DNA of 64,000 bases from Defluviitaleaceae bacterium (GTDB lineage: Bacteria; Bacillota; Clostridia; Lachnospirales; WQUN01), in assembly GCA_009777845.1 (NCBI GenBank), contig WRLD01000004.1, positions 1-64,000 of the forward strand, in the 5' to 3' direction. Of this stretch, positions 8,332 to 17,471 are shown piece after piece. The notes under the pieces are model-generated. The model had not been told where the DNA came from and made no database searches. It was given only the letters and a program-made list of their open reading frames with translations. The position numbers and the translations under genes are program-made. Each line of letters begins with the position of its first letter. Position 1 is the first letter of the stretch.

Positions 8332-9783
8332 ATGCAAACCACCAAAAAAGCAGTCACAGTAATCCCAGGGGACGGCATAGGCCCGGAATGTATCAACGCC
8401 GCCATACAAATTATCGAGGCGGCTGGCGTAAATATCGAGTGGGAGGAACGCCACGCGGGCGCGCGGGTTTTTAAGCAGGGCATAGCCTCGGGCGTTCCTG
8501 TGGACACAATCGAGTCGATTAAACGGACGCGCGTACTCTTGAAAGGGCCGCTCGAAACGCCCGTAGGCTTTGGGCAAAAGAGCGCGAACGTAACCTTGCG
8601 TAAGCTGTTTGAAACCTACGCAAATATCCGCCCTGTGCGTGAGTTCCCAGGGGTGACTACGCCGTATAGCGGGCGCGGAATTGACCTAGTTGTGGTTAGG
8701 GAAAACGTGGAGGATTTGTACGCGGGAATAGAGCATATGCAAACGCCAGGCGTTGCACAATGCCTAAAGCTGATTTCGCGTAAGGGCTGCGAAAAAATCG
8801 TACGCACGGCGTTTGAATTTGCCAGAGCGGAGGGCAGAAAGTCCGTAGCCTGTGCCACAAAGGCCAATATAATGAAGCTCACCGAGGGCTTTTTAAAAAA
8901 GACCTTTGAGGAAATCGCGCCGGAATACCCCGACATAGAGTCGTGGCATGTAATTATTGACAATTGCGCCCATCAGCTAGTAAAAAAGCCCGAGCAATAT
9001 GACGTGATTGTCACCACAAACATGAACGGCGACATAATAAGCGACCTCACATCGGGGCTAGTGGGCGGACTGGGCTTCGCACCTACCGCCAATTTGGGCA
9101 ACGATGTGGCAATTTTCGAGGCGGTTCACGGCTCCGCGCCAAAATACGCAGGCAAGGACGTAATCAACCCCACGGCGGTAATACTTTCCGCGGTAATGAT
9201 GCTTAGACATATAGGCGAATTTGAAGCGGCGGCGCGGATTGAAAACGCGGTCATGGTAACAATCGAGGAGGGCGAAGCCCAAACAGGCGACATAGTAGGC
9301 TACGACAAGGGCGTTTCCACAAGCGCGTACACGAAAAAAATCATAGAAAACCTAGGCCGCAAGCCAGCAAAATACCAAGTACGCGACTATGCGCCGATTA
9401 AACTACCAAACGTGTCCAAAAGCCCTGTTTTTGTCACACCAAAAACGCGGCGCGTAATAGGCGCAGATATTTTTGTGGAATGGGGCAACGACGCGGAAGC
9501 CCTAGGCAAAAGCATAGAAAAAATCGCCGAAGCCACGCCCTTCCGCCTAAAAATGATTTCCAACCGCGGCACAAAGGTTTACCCCGTCGGCGACACGCTG
9601 CCCGACTGCGCCGACCATTGGCGGTGTCGTTTTGTGTTGCGTGACACTGGCGCGGATGCTTCGCAGGAGCAGTTGATAGGGCTGTTGGGTGCTGTTTCTG
9701 CGGGGCATCGGTGGATGCACGTAGAGAAGCTGTCGGAGATTGATGGGGAGCTGGGGTATACTATGGCGCAGGGTGAGGATTAG
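8332..9783 (+). CDS. icd: NADP-type isocitrate dehydrogenase with C-terminal extension domain
   Basis: This enzyme oxidatively decarboxylates isocitrate to 2-oxoglutarate. At 483 residues it has the isocitrate/isopropylmalate dehydrogenase core (1-335) with VIPGDGIGPE at the start, substrate-binding RENVEDLYAG, and the nucleotide-binding stretch ending AVHGSAPKYAGKD...NPTAVILSA. About 140 extra C-terminal residues (from ADIFVEWG) match the Thermus/Rickettsia-type enzyme rather than the short E. coli form. An isopropylmalate or tartrate dehydrogenase is less likely given that domain. The start has a strong AAGGAGG. The gene stands alone, followed by a bidirectional terminator. Confidence 0.88.
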   Translation: MQTTKKAVTVIPGDGIGPECINAAIQIIEAAGVNIEWEERHAGARVFKQGIASGVPVDTIESIKRTRVLLKGPLETPVGFGQKSANVTLRKLFETYANIRPVREFPGVTTPYSGRGIDLVVVRENVEDLYAGIEHMQTPGVAQCLKLISRKGCEKIVRTAFEFARAEGRKSVACATKANIMKLTEGFLKKTFEEIAPEYPDIESWHVIIDNCAHQLVKKPEQYDVIVTTNMNGDIISDLTSGLVGGLGFAPTANLGNDVAIFEAVHGSAPKYAGKDVINPTAVILSAVMMLRHIGEFEAAARIENAVMVTIEEGEAQTGDIVGYDKGVSTSAYTKKIIENLGRKPAKYQVRDYAPIKLPNVSKSPVFVTPKTRRVIGADIFVEWGNDAEALGKSIEKIAEATPFRLKMISNRGTKVYPVGDTLPDCADHWRCRFVLRDTGADASQEQLIGLLGAVSAGHRWMHVEKLSEIDGELGYTMAQGED

Positions 9784-9880
9784 GGGCGGCGTTGCCGCTT
9801 TTCTCCGAATGGGTCGTTGATGTTTTGCATTAAACGCAAGACATCAACTTGGTGGGAATGTCGCAACGAAGCATTGATTG
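9784..9880. repeat. GC-rich intergenic repeat family (GGGGCGTTGCCCC type), variant copy
   Basis: Directly after the icd stop comes GGGGCGGCGTTGCCGCTTTT and CTCCGA, then a 12-base imperfect inverted repeat (about 9818-9848), then GGTGGGAATGTCGC. The same ordered blocks occur at 59701, 60834 and, in part, 62198, so this is a dispersed repeat. The inner hairpin is private to this copy. Confidence 0.6.
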
Positions 9881-9909
9881 AGTGGTACTCCCGTGAAAAA
9901 AATTGCACC

Positions 9910-10006
9910 AAAAAGCCCTCGAAGCCTTTGCTCGGTTTGTGGTATTATCTAAGAAAACACCACTTAGGTAATACCTTGCCGCCTGCTTCGAGGGCTTTGT
10001 TGTTTT
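9910..10006. terminator. Bidirectional rho-independent terminator with nested hairpin
   Basis: AAAGCCCTCGAAGC (9912-9925) pairs perfectly with 9985-9998. A second hairpin sits inside the loop (GGTATTA plus CTAAG at 9941-9953 against 9963-9975). T-rich tracts follow on both strands (TTTGTTGTTTT on plus, GGGCTTTTT on minus). It lies between the convergent icd and methyltransferase-like genes. Confidence 0.75.
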
Positions 10007-10094
10007 AAACAAAACGGTTGCTAGGAAGTTCGCTGTTGGCTAAGTTTTCAATTTAGTTTTTATAGTTATTATCACACTTAACAACCCTATCATT

Positions 10095-11486
10095 TCAAAT
10101 TCTCTCAATAACCCAAGATATAATTGGTAATCCCCTTTTTTGCAAGGATTCACAAACTTCCCGTGCATACGTTGGACAAAGAGCGATTAAAAAGACGGTT
10201 TTCTCAGTAATATTCACTTCAGATAAATAATAAACATTATGCCCAAAGAACACATCTTTTTTAAGTTGACCATCACTTACAACAAACCCTTTACAGTTTA
10301 AATCAATAGAATACCTAGTCATTATAGTTCCCCAATAAGTCGCAACATCACCTGTTCCATAGATATACACTTCTTTACTTTCTTTAACAAGGTCAACGTA
10401 AGCAGCTAATATTTTTATAAATTGCCTACTATATCGTCCACTACTATTTAAAAAACTAATATATAAAGAATTATTATATGGAGCAGTTACTAAGTTGTTC
10501 AAATGTGTATAGTCGCTATCGCCCTTTACAAAAATCTCAGTAGGGCTATTGAGAGTCATGGAGAAAGGTGAATTATTGCGATATAACAACTGCCATTGCT
10601 TAGGGTAATTCCAATCACCTTTAAAAATATATTCTTTACTATTATTCAAGTATATTAACGCACGGTCTGCACCAAAACGATTAAAAAAGTCTAAATAATA
10701 GTCAACATGCCATTGCGACATTTCCTGCATACTATAAATATTAACAAATAAGTTGAAATCTATTGAATTTTCGGTACAAACAGATTCGAGATGCCACGCA
10801 GGTATTATATAGCAATCATAGTCTAGCGGGTTTGCTGATGGATTGTCATAAAACAGCCCTATGCGGTGGTTCGGCAAATTCTTCTTCAAAAACAGATAGG
10901 CATACATTAAAGAAATAGGAACAGAGTCAGCAAGTACATACTTCACACCTTTATACACATTTAAAACTGCTTCAGCTAACCGCCCATACCCCCCCCCTAT
11001 TTCCAGTATTTTCAATTCGTGTGAATTTTTGGTTAATGAATTTATCATAGATATTTCTTGTATTGTCATGAAATCAGGTGTTATTTTATAAGAAGAACTG
11101 TTTTTAAATTCATTAAAAAAAGATAAATCGCCTAATCCTTTAAGGAATTCTTCCAACTCAAAAACTTTACTTTCATTAGGTATACCTCCTGTTTCACAGT
11201 CGATGCTAGCGTTGTTTTCATCGCATCCAAGCCAACATTCCAACATTGCAGTTAATGTTTGGTTTTTTTCCAATACCCTCATAGCATTTTTTGAGGCATC
11301 AGACTTTGATGGAATCTCTGTATATTCCGAATCGTCAAGATTTACTTTAGTCCAACATGAATGAGGCATAAAATCCCCTGCCCTATCTGACATTTCGTCA
11401 ACAATTTGTTTATATAGATTAGTATCTGCATCTATATTAAACGATTCGTTAGTGTGACAATGTATTAACAACCCACGAGTATCCAT
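10095..11486 (-). CDS. Putative sugar O-methyltransferase with C-terminal Rossmann-like domain
   Basis: A 463-residue soluble protein. Around residues 160-172 is a SAM-binding motif I (ILEIGGGYGRLAEAV), and the central region resembles the putative sugar O-methyltransferase family found in surface-polysaccharide loci. The C-terminal ~95 residues start with a second glycine-rich nucleotide-binding motif (YIYGTGDVATYWG), like the tail domain of sugar C-methyltransferases. The coding sequence is clearly more AT-rich than its neighbours and stands alone, which suggests horizontal transfer. A TATAAT box on the minus strand (11519-11514), with TTATAC 17 bases further upstream, is a plausible promoter. 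Substrate unknown. Confidence 0.65.
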   Translation of the reverse strand: MDTRGLLIHCHTNESFNIDADTNLYKQIVDEMSDRAGDFMPHSCWTKVNLDDSEYTEIPSKSDASKNAMRVLEKNQTLTAMLECWLGCDENNASIDCETGGIPNESKVFELEEFLKGLGDLSFFNEFKNSSSYKITPDFMTIQEISMINSLTKNSHELKILEIGGGYGRLAEAVLNVYKGVKYVLADSVPISLMYAYLFLKKNLPNHRIGLFYDNPSANPLDYDCYIIPAWHLESVCTENSIDFNLFVNIYSMQEMSQWHVDYYLDFFNRFGADRALIYLNNSKEYIFKGDWNYPKQWQLLYRNNSPFSMTLNSPTEIFVKGDSDYTHLNNLVTAPYNNSLYISFLNSSGRYSRQFIKILAAYVDLVKESKEVYIYGTGDVATYWGTIMTRYSIDLNCKGFVVSDGQLKKDVFFGHNVYYLSEVNITEKTVFLIALCPTYAREVCESLQKRGLPIISWVIERI

Positions 11487-11602
11487 TTTTTTTCCTCACT
11501 TTATAATTATTTTATTATACGTCTTGTACTTCTGCAGTATAACAAAAGCATCACAGCATAGTCAACCAAAAAACCTCCCCAAAAAAACCCTCGGAGTATC
11601 TG

Positions 11603-11929
11603 CTACTGTATACCCCCCAACCCACACAAAAGGTCGGGTATACTCTCGTTTACAGTTTGCCATACACGCTCTAGCTTCACGCCGTCATAATCATGTACTA
11701 TTCTGTTTCTTAATCCGTTGATACTAGCCCAAGGGATATTAGGATTTTTTTCTTTTACATCGGTTGATAGCTTTGTCACCAGTTCACCCAACTGGGATAA
11801 AGTAAAAACCACGGCATACATAGTTTTTTCGTCCGCAAGAAATTGCTCGTACGATATGCCTTGAACATACGAGATTGATTTTTGGGCATACTGTATCATT
11901 TTTTCAATAATTATTTTATCCTTTGACAT
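11603..11929 (-). CDS. hepT: HepT-like toxin (DUF86, HEPN ribonuclease family)
   Basis: A 108-residue helical protein ending with the HEPN catalytic motif R-x4-H-x-Y (RNRIVHDY). In the HepT/MntA family this residue set is a putative RNase site, and MntA blocks it by adding AMP to the Tyr. ATG 11929 is chosen because it starts MSKDKIIIEKM, fits the family length and overlaps the upstream mntA by 14 bases; a longer frame begins at 11962. The order, antitoxin nucleotidyltransferase then HEPN toxin, is the standard module layout. The pair sits downstream of ligA on the same strand. Confidence 0.88.
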   Translation of the reverse strand: MSKDKIIIEKMIQYAQKSISYVQGISYEQFLADEKTMYAVVFTLSQLGELVTKLSTDVKEKNPNIPWASINGLRNRIVHDYDGVKLERVWQTVNESIPDLLCGLGGIQ

Positions 11930-12221
11930 ACACCAAAACCCCCGTATTTTTAATTTCCTCATCTATCGGCGAGCCGCCAATAATATCCGTATGCCCTATC
12001 ACATCAACCCTACAATTAAAGGCTTCGGCAATTTCGTTCGATATGACAAAAAATGACAATCCTCTGACAGAATCGCCTGTTTTGACGTAAAAATCCATGT
12101 CGCTATGCTCTGTAGCCACACCCTTTGCATAAGAGCCAAAAAGGATAACTTCTGCGACATCAAAAGAGGGCATAATTTTTGATAACTCGTTTTTTATGTC
12201 TATTACGCTGTAGGTATACAT
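11916..12221 (-). CDS. mntA: MntA-like minimal nucleotidyltransferase antitoxin
   Basis: A 101-residue minimal nucleotidyltransferase with the signature GSYAKG-x7-SDMDFYV, where the two Asp residues bind metal. It pairs with the overlapping HepT gene, which it would inactivate by polyadenylation of the R-x4-H-x-Y tyrosine. ATG 12221 (MYTYSVIDIK) has GAAAGGG upstream and is preferred over a TTG start eight codons earlier. It begins 50 bases after the ligA stop, so it may share ligA transcripts. Confidence 0.88.
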   Translation of the reverse strand: MYTYSVIDIKNELSKIMPSFDVAEVILFGSYAKGVATEHSDMDFYVKTGDSVRGLSFFVISNEIAEAFNCRVDVIGHTDIIGGSPIDEEIKNTGVLVYVKG

Positions 12222-12270
12222 TTTAGAACACCCTTTCGACCTCAATAGTTTTCACCATACGCATACAGAA

Positions 12271-14226
12271 TCATATCCTTTCCATACCCCCCTCAAAAAA
12301 CCGCCCCAAAAACCCTTCCTCACTAACAACCTCCACCCCAAGCTCCCGCGCTTTCTTATTCTTCCCAGACCCCGAAAGCGCGTCATTATTTATCAAAAAC
12401 GAAGTTTTCGCGGTAACCGCAGACGTTGTACGTCCGCCGTTTTTTTCTATAAAGGCTTGCAGCTCGCCGCGGTTTTTGAAGCGGTGTACATCGCCGGTTA
12501 TCACAAAGGTAAGCCCAGCCAACGCCAATTCGCCTTGACTAGGCTCGACATAATCCGCTATGTCAAGAATTAACAACGCACGCGAAAACAATTCGCGGTT
12601 CTTTTCCTGCGAAAAATACTCGTGCAAGCTATAAGAAATAGCCTCGCCGAAGCCCTTTATTTCCGAAAGCGCGCCCAAAAAATCCTCGCTCGCACAGGCG
12701 CTTGCGATTTCCGCCGCGTTGTGCTTAAAATGCGCGCAGAGTAGCTTTGCGTTGGCAAGCCCTACGTGCTTTATGCCCAAGGCGTATATGAAATTAGGCA
12801 GGGGTATATTTTTTGCGGCTTCTATGCTGGCGGTTAAATTTGCGTACGATTTTTTGCCAAAGCCTTCCATTTTTACAATCTCGTCTTGGTGCTTTTCTAT
12901 GGAAAATAAGTCGATATAGTCCGAAATAAAGCCGCAAGCCACGAGCTTCTCCAAGGTCTGCTCCGACAAACCGCCGATATTTAGCGCATCACGGCTGACA
13001 AAATGCGACAACGCTCGCACGCGCTGTGCGGCGCATAGCGGATTTACGCAGTACATGGCCTCAGGCTCGCCCACGATTTCCGTCCCACCACCGCAAACAG
13101 GACAGCTACTAGGCAGCTCCACCTCGCCCCCACCGCTCAAATTCTCCGCCACCTGGGGAATAATCATATTCGCCTTGTACACGCTTATTCTGTCGCCCGT
13201 CCGCAAGCCAAGCCCACGCAAAATGCTCACATTGTGCAAGCTCGCGCGGCTCACCTGCGTACCCTCTATTTCCACGGGTTCAAACACCGCCACAGGGTTT
13301 ACCAAGCCTGTCCGCGAGGTACTCCACTCTACGCCAATCAGCGTAGTTTCCGCCAGCTCGTCCGCCCACTTAAAGGCGATGCTGTCCTTTGGGAATTTCG
13401 AGGTAGCCCCAAGGGATTCGCTGTATTTTACGCTGTCGAAGGTAAGCACAAGCCCGTCCGACATGATTGGCGCGGTAGGGATTTGCTCCTTGAAATTCTC
13501 CAACGCGCCGATTACATTCTGCGCGGAAACAAGCTCGCTAGTCACGACCTCAAAGCCCAACGAGCCGAGCCATTCTAGCTGTTCCGACTTTCTCGCAAGC
13601 TCCACAGACGAAGCAAGCAAGCCAAACGCAAAAAACCGCACGCGCCGCTTTGCGGTGATTTCGCTGTTTAACTGCCTAACCGCTCCGCTACATAGATTAC
13701 GCGGATTTTTGTACTCGCCGTTCTCGTTGATTATGTCAAAATCCGCGTTGGAAATTACCGCCTCGCCGCGTAGGCTAAACCTGCCCTTGTGCGGTACGGT
13801 TAGCGGCAAATTCATAAAAACACGCGCATTGTGCGTTACGTCCTCGCCTATATGCCCGTTACCGCGGGTAAGGGCTTGTTGCAGCTCGCCGTTTTCATAT
13901 TTTAATACAATCGTAAGCCCGTCTAGCTTCCACGAAAGCAAGCCGAGTTCATCGCCGAGAAATTCCGCTAGGGCTTCGGGGCTTTTTGTTTTGTCCAACG
14001 AAAGCATGGGAATTTCATGCTCCGCCTTTTTTAAGCCGCCTACTATTTCGTAGCCTACCCTGCGCGTGGGGCTGCCTGCAAGCCGCACGCCTGTGGATTC
14101 TTCTAGCTGCACAAGCTCGTCATACAAATTGTCATACTCTAGGTTAGACATTATTTCGCGGTTTTCTTGATAATACGCCTTGTTTGCGGCGTTGAGTGCG
14201 GTTATTAGCTCATTCATTCTATTCAT
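12271..14226 (-). CDS. ligA: NAD-dependent DNA ligase
   Basis: It seals nicks during replication and repair using NAD. The 651-residue protein is close to the usual 660-670. Domain Ia is followed by the adenylation domain with catalytic Lys100 in WKLDG. Next come the OB fold, a four-Cys zinc finger (CPVCGGG...CVNPLC), helix-hairpin-helix repeats and a C-terminal BRCT domain starting about residue 575 (GLTFVITGDVHRFKNRGELQ). Its start overlaps the stop of the LCP gene by eight bases, so it is the third gene of a protease/LCP/ligA unit. MNRMNEL at 14226 is used; the second Met is three codons later. Confidence 0.95.
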   Translation of the reverse strand: MNRMNELITALNAANKAYYQENREIMSNLEYDNLYDELVQLEESTGVRLAGSPTRRVGYEIVGGLKKAEHEIPMLSLDKTKSPEALAEFLGDELGLLSWKLDGLTIVLKYENGELQQALTRGNGHIGEDVTHNARVFMNLPLTVPHKGRFSLRGEAVISNADFDIINENGEYKNPRNLCSGAVRQLNSEITAKRRVRFFAFGLLASSVELARKSEQLEWLGSLGFEVVTSELVSAQNVIGALENFKEQIPTAPIMSDGLVLTFDSVKYSESLGATSKFPKDSIAFKWADELAETTLIGVEWSTSRTGLVNPVAVFEPVEIEGTQVSRASLHNVSILRGLGLRTGDRISVYKANMIIPQVAENLSGGGEVELPSSCPVCGGGTEIVGEPEAMYCVNPLCAAQRVRALSHFVSRDALNIGGLSEQTLEKLVACGFISDYIDLFSIEKHQDEIVKMEGFGKKSYANLTASIEAAKNIPLPNFIYALGIKHVGLANAKLLCAHFKHNAAEIASACASEDFLGALSEIKGFGEAISYSLHEYFSQEKNRELFSRALLILDIADYVEPSQGELALAGLTFVITGDVHRFKNRGELQAFIEKNGGRTTSAVTAKTSFLINNDALSGSGKNKKARELGVEVVSEEGFLGRFFEGGMERI

Positions 14227-15289
14227 TTATTATTCTCACCATATCCATAGTTATTTCTTGTTCAAATGGGTTTACCGTGCTGTTTATTAGCTCCAAAAGT
14301 GCCTCCGCATCGACTACCTCGTACCACCCTGCGCGGATTGTTTCGCCTGTAGGAATGGTGTACGCCGAAAACGTACCCTCGCGTAAATCACTCAATTGCC
14401 CTGCAAACCATAGCATTTCCGCCAGCTCCATATTAGTCCGCACATGGTCGGCGTAAATGTTAATCAGCTCGGGTACGCGCGTGATTGTTTGCGGCGTGAG
14501 AAGCTCGTCAAAAATGGAACGCAATATTTGCTGTTGGTTTTTTATCCGTTCGTAGTCCGTAACGGCTCTGTAGCCCTCGTTAGCTTGGCGGTAGCGCGCG
14601 AAATGCAGGGCTTTTTCGCCGCTGAGGGTCTGTTCCCCTGCGGGAATATTTATATGCAAATTGTCAAAGGGGTCGTCATACCGCATAGGGAACGGCACGT
14701 TTACCTTTACACCGCCCACCGCGTCCACAATCCGCACAAACGCCTGTGTCTGCACGCTTATATAAAAGTCTGGACGGAAGCCAAACAGCGACTGCACATC
14801 GGAGTACATTTGCTCCACGCCGCCCTCGTGGCCGCCGCCGCCCACGCGCCCTGCGGAATATGCCCCCACAGGCTTACGCAAACGGCGCGGAACATCTACC
14901 AGGGTATCACGCGGCACGCTTACCAAAAAAACGTCATGCGAGGGTATATCTACCGCGCCCACGATAATAACATCGGCGTTGTTGGAATTGTCTATGCCGA
15001 ATAGTAAAAATGTGTAAAACAATTCTTTTCTGTCCATAACGCCGATTTTTTGGGAATCGCCGTCACTTGGAACGGTAACGCCGTCCGCTGTGCCGTCTGA
15101 CGTGCCGTCCGCAGGCGTAAGCCCGCCGCTATACCCCTGCCGTGTAATAACCACCTGCGCAGGAATAGTCGGCGGTGTAGACAGCGAGGTAATCATAGCG
15201 TAAACGCCCCATGCCACACCGCTGACAATTAGAGCCACCACCGTGGTAATAACTGACGTAAATATGAATTTTTTAACGTGTTTGTTCAA
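14219..15289 (-). CDS. LytR-CpsA-Psr (LCP) family cell-wall polymer ligase
   Basis: A 356-residue membrane protein with a short cytoplasmic N-terminus, one TM segment at about residues 10-32 and an external LCP domain at about 95-250. Typical motifs are the DNSNNADVIIVGAVD strand, SVPRDTLVDVP and the Arg-rich RYRQANEGYRAVTDYER helix. LCP enzymes move undecaprenyl-linked glycopolymers such as teichoic-acid-like chains onto peptidoglycan. The start overlaps the stop of the upstream protease gene by four bases (ATGA type), and the stop overlaps ligA. The exact polymer is unknown. Confidence 0.92.
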   Translation of the reverse strand: MNKHVKKFIFTSVITTVVALIVSGVAWGVYAMITSLSTPPTIPAQVVITRQGYSGGLTPADGTSDGTADGVTVPSDGDSQKIGVMDRKELFYTFLLFGIDNSNNADVIIVGAVDIPSHDVFLVSVPRDTLVDVPRRLRKPVGAYSAGRVGGGGHEGGVEQMYSDVQSLFGFRPDFYISVQTQAFVRIVDAVGGVKVNVPFPMRYDDPFDNLHINIPAGEQTLSGEKALHFARYRQANEGYRAVTDYERIKNQQQILRSIFDELLTPQTITRVPELINIYADHVRTNMELAEMLWFAGQLSDLREGTFSAYTIPTGETIRAGWYEVVDAEALLELINSTVNPFEQEITMDMVRIINE

Positions 15290-17103
15290 GTTTTACGCGC
15301 CTCCTGTAAAAACCGCTTCTTGTAAATGTAAATCCATAGCCCTGCCGAGGTTAGAATAAAAACAACCATAACAGCGGTGTAAGCGTTCATATCCGCTACG
15401 CCTGTAATGGGAAAGTCAAATCTGCACCAACGCTCACATTCTGAGGTTTCGCAGGTGCAACACTGCATACAGCCTAGGTCAAGGCAGTTTTTGCAGTCAC
15501 TGCACCACCAACAGCCCCCATCAAAGCAGTATAGGCAGTCATATTCTGTAAATTTGCAGCGAGGTACACATTCCTGTGTTTGGCAGGTACAACATTCTAT
15601 ACAGCCTAGGTCAAGGCAGTACGGACAGTCGCGGCACTCTATACAGCCTATGTCAAGGCAGTGCTGGCAGTCGTATGCTGCGCCTGTTATGGCTTTTATG
15701 GAGAAATTTAAACTTTCGGGGCTATAGAATCCGCCAAGGCTTGGGTTAAAAATAAAAGATGTACCGTTAGGGGCATTATAATCACCAACACTGACAAAGG
15801 CATCGCCGCCGATTCTTTCGGCTCTGATAATAACGGCAAATCGGCTATTCGCCGCGCCTAGCCTTACAGGCTCTGGCAGGTCAATAGTATAATAGCCTGG
15901 GTGGGGGGCGATTATATACGTCCTGCCGTTAAAGGTGTTTTGGTTATGCCCGATAAAGTTTACATAATTTGGTATGATGTCAACAAAAAACACCGTGTTT
16001 GCACTAAATGCCCCTACAACCACCTGCTCGACCTGCTCGCCGTCACTGCCTACCGTAAACACGCGGGCATACTGATTAGCATCTACACCGTAGCCAGTTC
16101 CGCCCATCGCTGGCAAATAATCATATTCATAGATATTCTTCTCGGATTCATATGGTTTTACTCCGTCCACCACCCATATATGCTGCGGAAAATTGGTATC
16201 CTCATACGAAGCCCAAAAAAAGCCTTGTATATGGGTATCTGCCCCCCAACTGTTTTTTACTAGCCACGCACCGTTATTAGTAGGGCGTAGGGCAGACTGG
16301 AAATTATTACGGCTGTAGTTGTCGTCCCACCCCACAATAGTAACGGCGTGGTTGGTAGCATTTATCGCAATACCCCCAGTATTGCGGTAAAAAAACGCGC
16401 TTGTTGCTGGGTTATAGTTGTTAGTGTCCTGTAGCGGCCAAAACATGGACGCGCCAAGCGCGCCATAGTCCATGAGGGCTTGTTTAATTTGATTTTGCGG
16501 CGTTCTTGGTGTGCCGACTTCATTTGCCTTAGTTACAAACATAACATTTTGTACCCTGTGGGTTCTTGGCTTATCTCTTGTTATGGAATTGTTGCGGGCG
16601 GGTATGCTTTGCAGGCTTAATACAGTGGAATAAGGGTCGTCGCTTTCCCTTACCGTTCCGCTAAAGGCGGAACGCATAAGGTACGAAGCCGATATTATAT
16701 GGTTTCCGCCGTCGCTAGGGTTTGGGCGTTCTTGCATTGCGTACGCACCGCCCACATGGCTGTGTGCGGTGGAGTAAGCCATATGCAGCTCTGAAAAATT
16801 GTGCAAGCCCAAGCCGTTTTTAAGCATATGCGACTCGATTACCGCATTAGCCGCAAACGTCCAACATGTCCCATGCTGACCTTGATTTTCCACAGGGGAA
16901 ACATGCCCCGAATCGCGCAGGCTAAAGCGAGCAGGAAAGTCAGAAAACCCCTCGACCTGCGGCTCTGAGTAAATAAAATCAACGTCGGGAGGTATGTACC
17001 CGCCAACAAATGGCGGGCTTGCAAAAACGGTAGACGTTAGTGTCGTTGTGCAAATGGTGACGAGGGCGAGGAATAGTAAGATTTTCTTTTGCAAATAAAT
17101 CAC
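15286..17103 (-). CDS. Exported papain-like (C1A) cysteine protease with Cys-rich repeats and sortase-like tail
   Basis: A 605-residue secreted protease. The signal peptide is cut near VFA-S (residue 28). The C1A catalytic domain has Cys80 (NQGQHGTCWTFA), His252 (ATNHAVTIVGWDD) and Asn284 (LVKNSWG). A beta-rich domain (about 310-465) follows, like the lectin-like domain often joined to these peptidases. Residues ~475-560 hold four imperfect Cys-rich units of the type CxxCLDLGCIxCxxC, spaced by CxTxECxxxC. The C-terminus is FPITG, a hydrophobic span and a basic end (KKRFLQEARKT), which looks like an xPxTG cell-wall sorting signal. It heads the operon with the LCP gene and ligA. Confidence 0.88.
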   Translation of the reverse strand: MIYLQKKILLFLALVTICTTTLTSTVFASPPFVGGYIPPDVDFIYSEPQVEGFSDFPARFSLRDSGHVSPVENQGQHGTCWTFAANAVIESHMLKNGLGLHNFSELHMAYSTAHSHVGGAYAMQERPNPSDGGNHIISASYLMRSAFSGTVRESDDPYSTVLSLQSIPARNNSITRDKPRTHRVQNVMFVTKANEVGTPRTPQNQIKQALMDYGALGASMFWPLQDTNNYNPATSAFFYRNTGGIAINATNHAVTIVGWDDNYSRNNFQSALRPTNNGAWLVKNSWGADTHIQGFFWASYEDTNFPQHIWVVDGVKPYESEKNIYEYDYLPAMGGTGYGVDANQYARVFTVGSDGEQVEQVVVGAFSANTVFFVDIIPNYVNFIGHNQNTFNGRTYIIAPHPGYYTIDLPEPVRLGAANSRFAVIIRAERIGGDAFVSVGDYNAPNGTSFIFNPSLGGFYSPESLNFSIKAITGAAYDCQHCLDIGCIECRDCPYCLDLGCIECCTCQTQECVPRCKFTEYDCLYCFDGGCWWCSDCKNCLDLGCMQCCTCETSECERWCRFDFPITGVADMNAYTAVMVVFILTSAGLWIYIYKKRFLQEARKT

Positions 17104-17132
17104 GCTCCATTATAAGAAGTTGTGTTCATGCC

Positions 17133-17471
17133 CTATGAATAAACCTCACTATATAGTGCTTTTTCTACTAAGGCGTTAAGCGTAAGCCCTTTGTTACTGG
17201 CGATAATGGCGGCTTCTCTGTGTAAATCTGGCGATATGCGGATATTAAAATAGCCCTCGTAGGTTTTTTGCGGTTCTTTGCCCACTTCCTTGCACAGCAC
17301 GATATAATCCTCGACCGCTTCCGCAAAGGCTTCTTTAAGAGCTACTACGCTATCGCCCTCAAAGGTAACAAGGTCTGACACATCTACAATCTTACCAAAA
17401 AAACACTCGTCATTAGCGGAATAATCCACGCTACCGCAAAAGCCTTTATATTTGAGAATGTTGTCAGTCAT
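17133..17471 (-). CDS. hicB: HicB-family antitoxin (RHH-type C-terminus), module 1
   Basis: A 112-residue HicB-like protein. An N-terminal partial RNase-H-like fold (GFCGSVDYSANDECFFGKIVDV...VTFEGDSV) is followed by a ribbon-helix-helix-like DNA-binding tail (YFNIRISPDLHREAAIIASNKGLTLNALVEKAL). It would bind the HicA toxin and repress the operon. Its start overlaps the hicA stop by eight bases. It is the last gene of a six-gene run with a second hicAB pair, a sirtuin and a DUF4282-like protein. Confidence 0.88.
   Translation of the reverse strand: MTDNILKYKGFCGSVDYSANDECFFGKIVDVSDLVTFEGDSVVALKEAFAEAVEDYIVLCKEVGKEPQKTYEGYFNIRISPDLHREAAIIASNKGLTLNALVEKALYSEVYS

Noticed and set aside
9817..10008. 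Short open frames over the icd/methyltransferase gap
   Set aside because: They lie in repeat sequence and in the two arms of the terminator hairpin; no ribosome binding site or family match.
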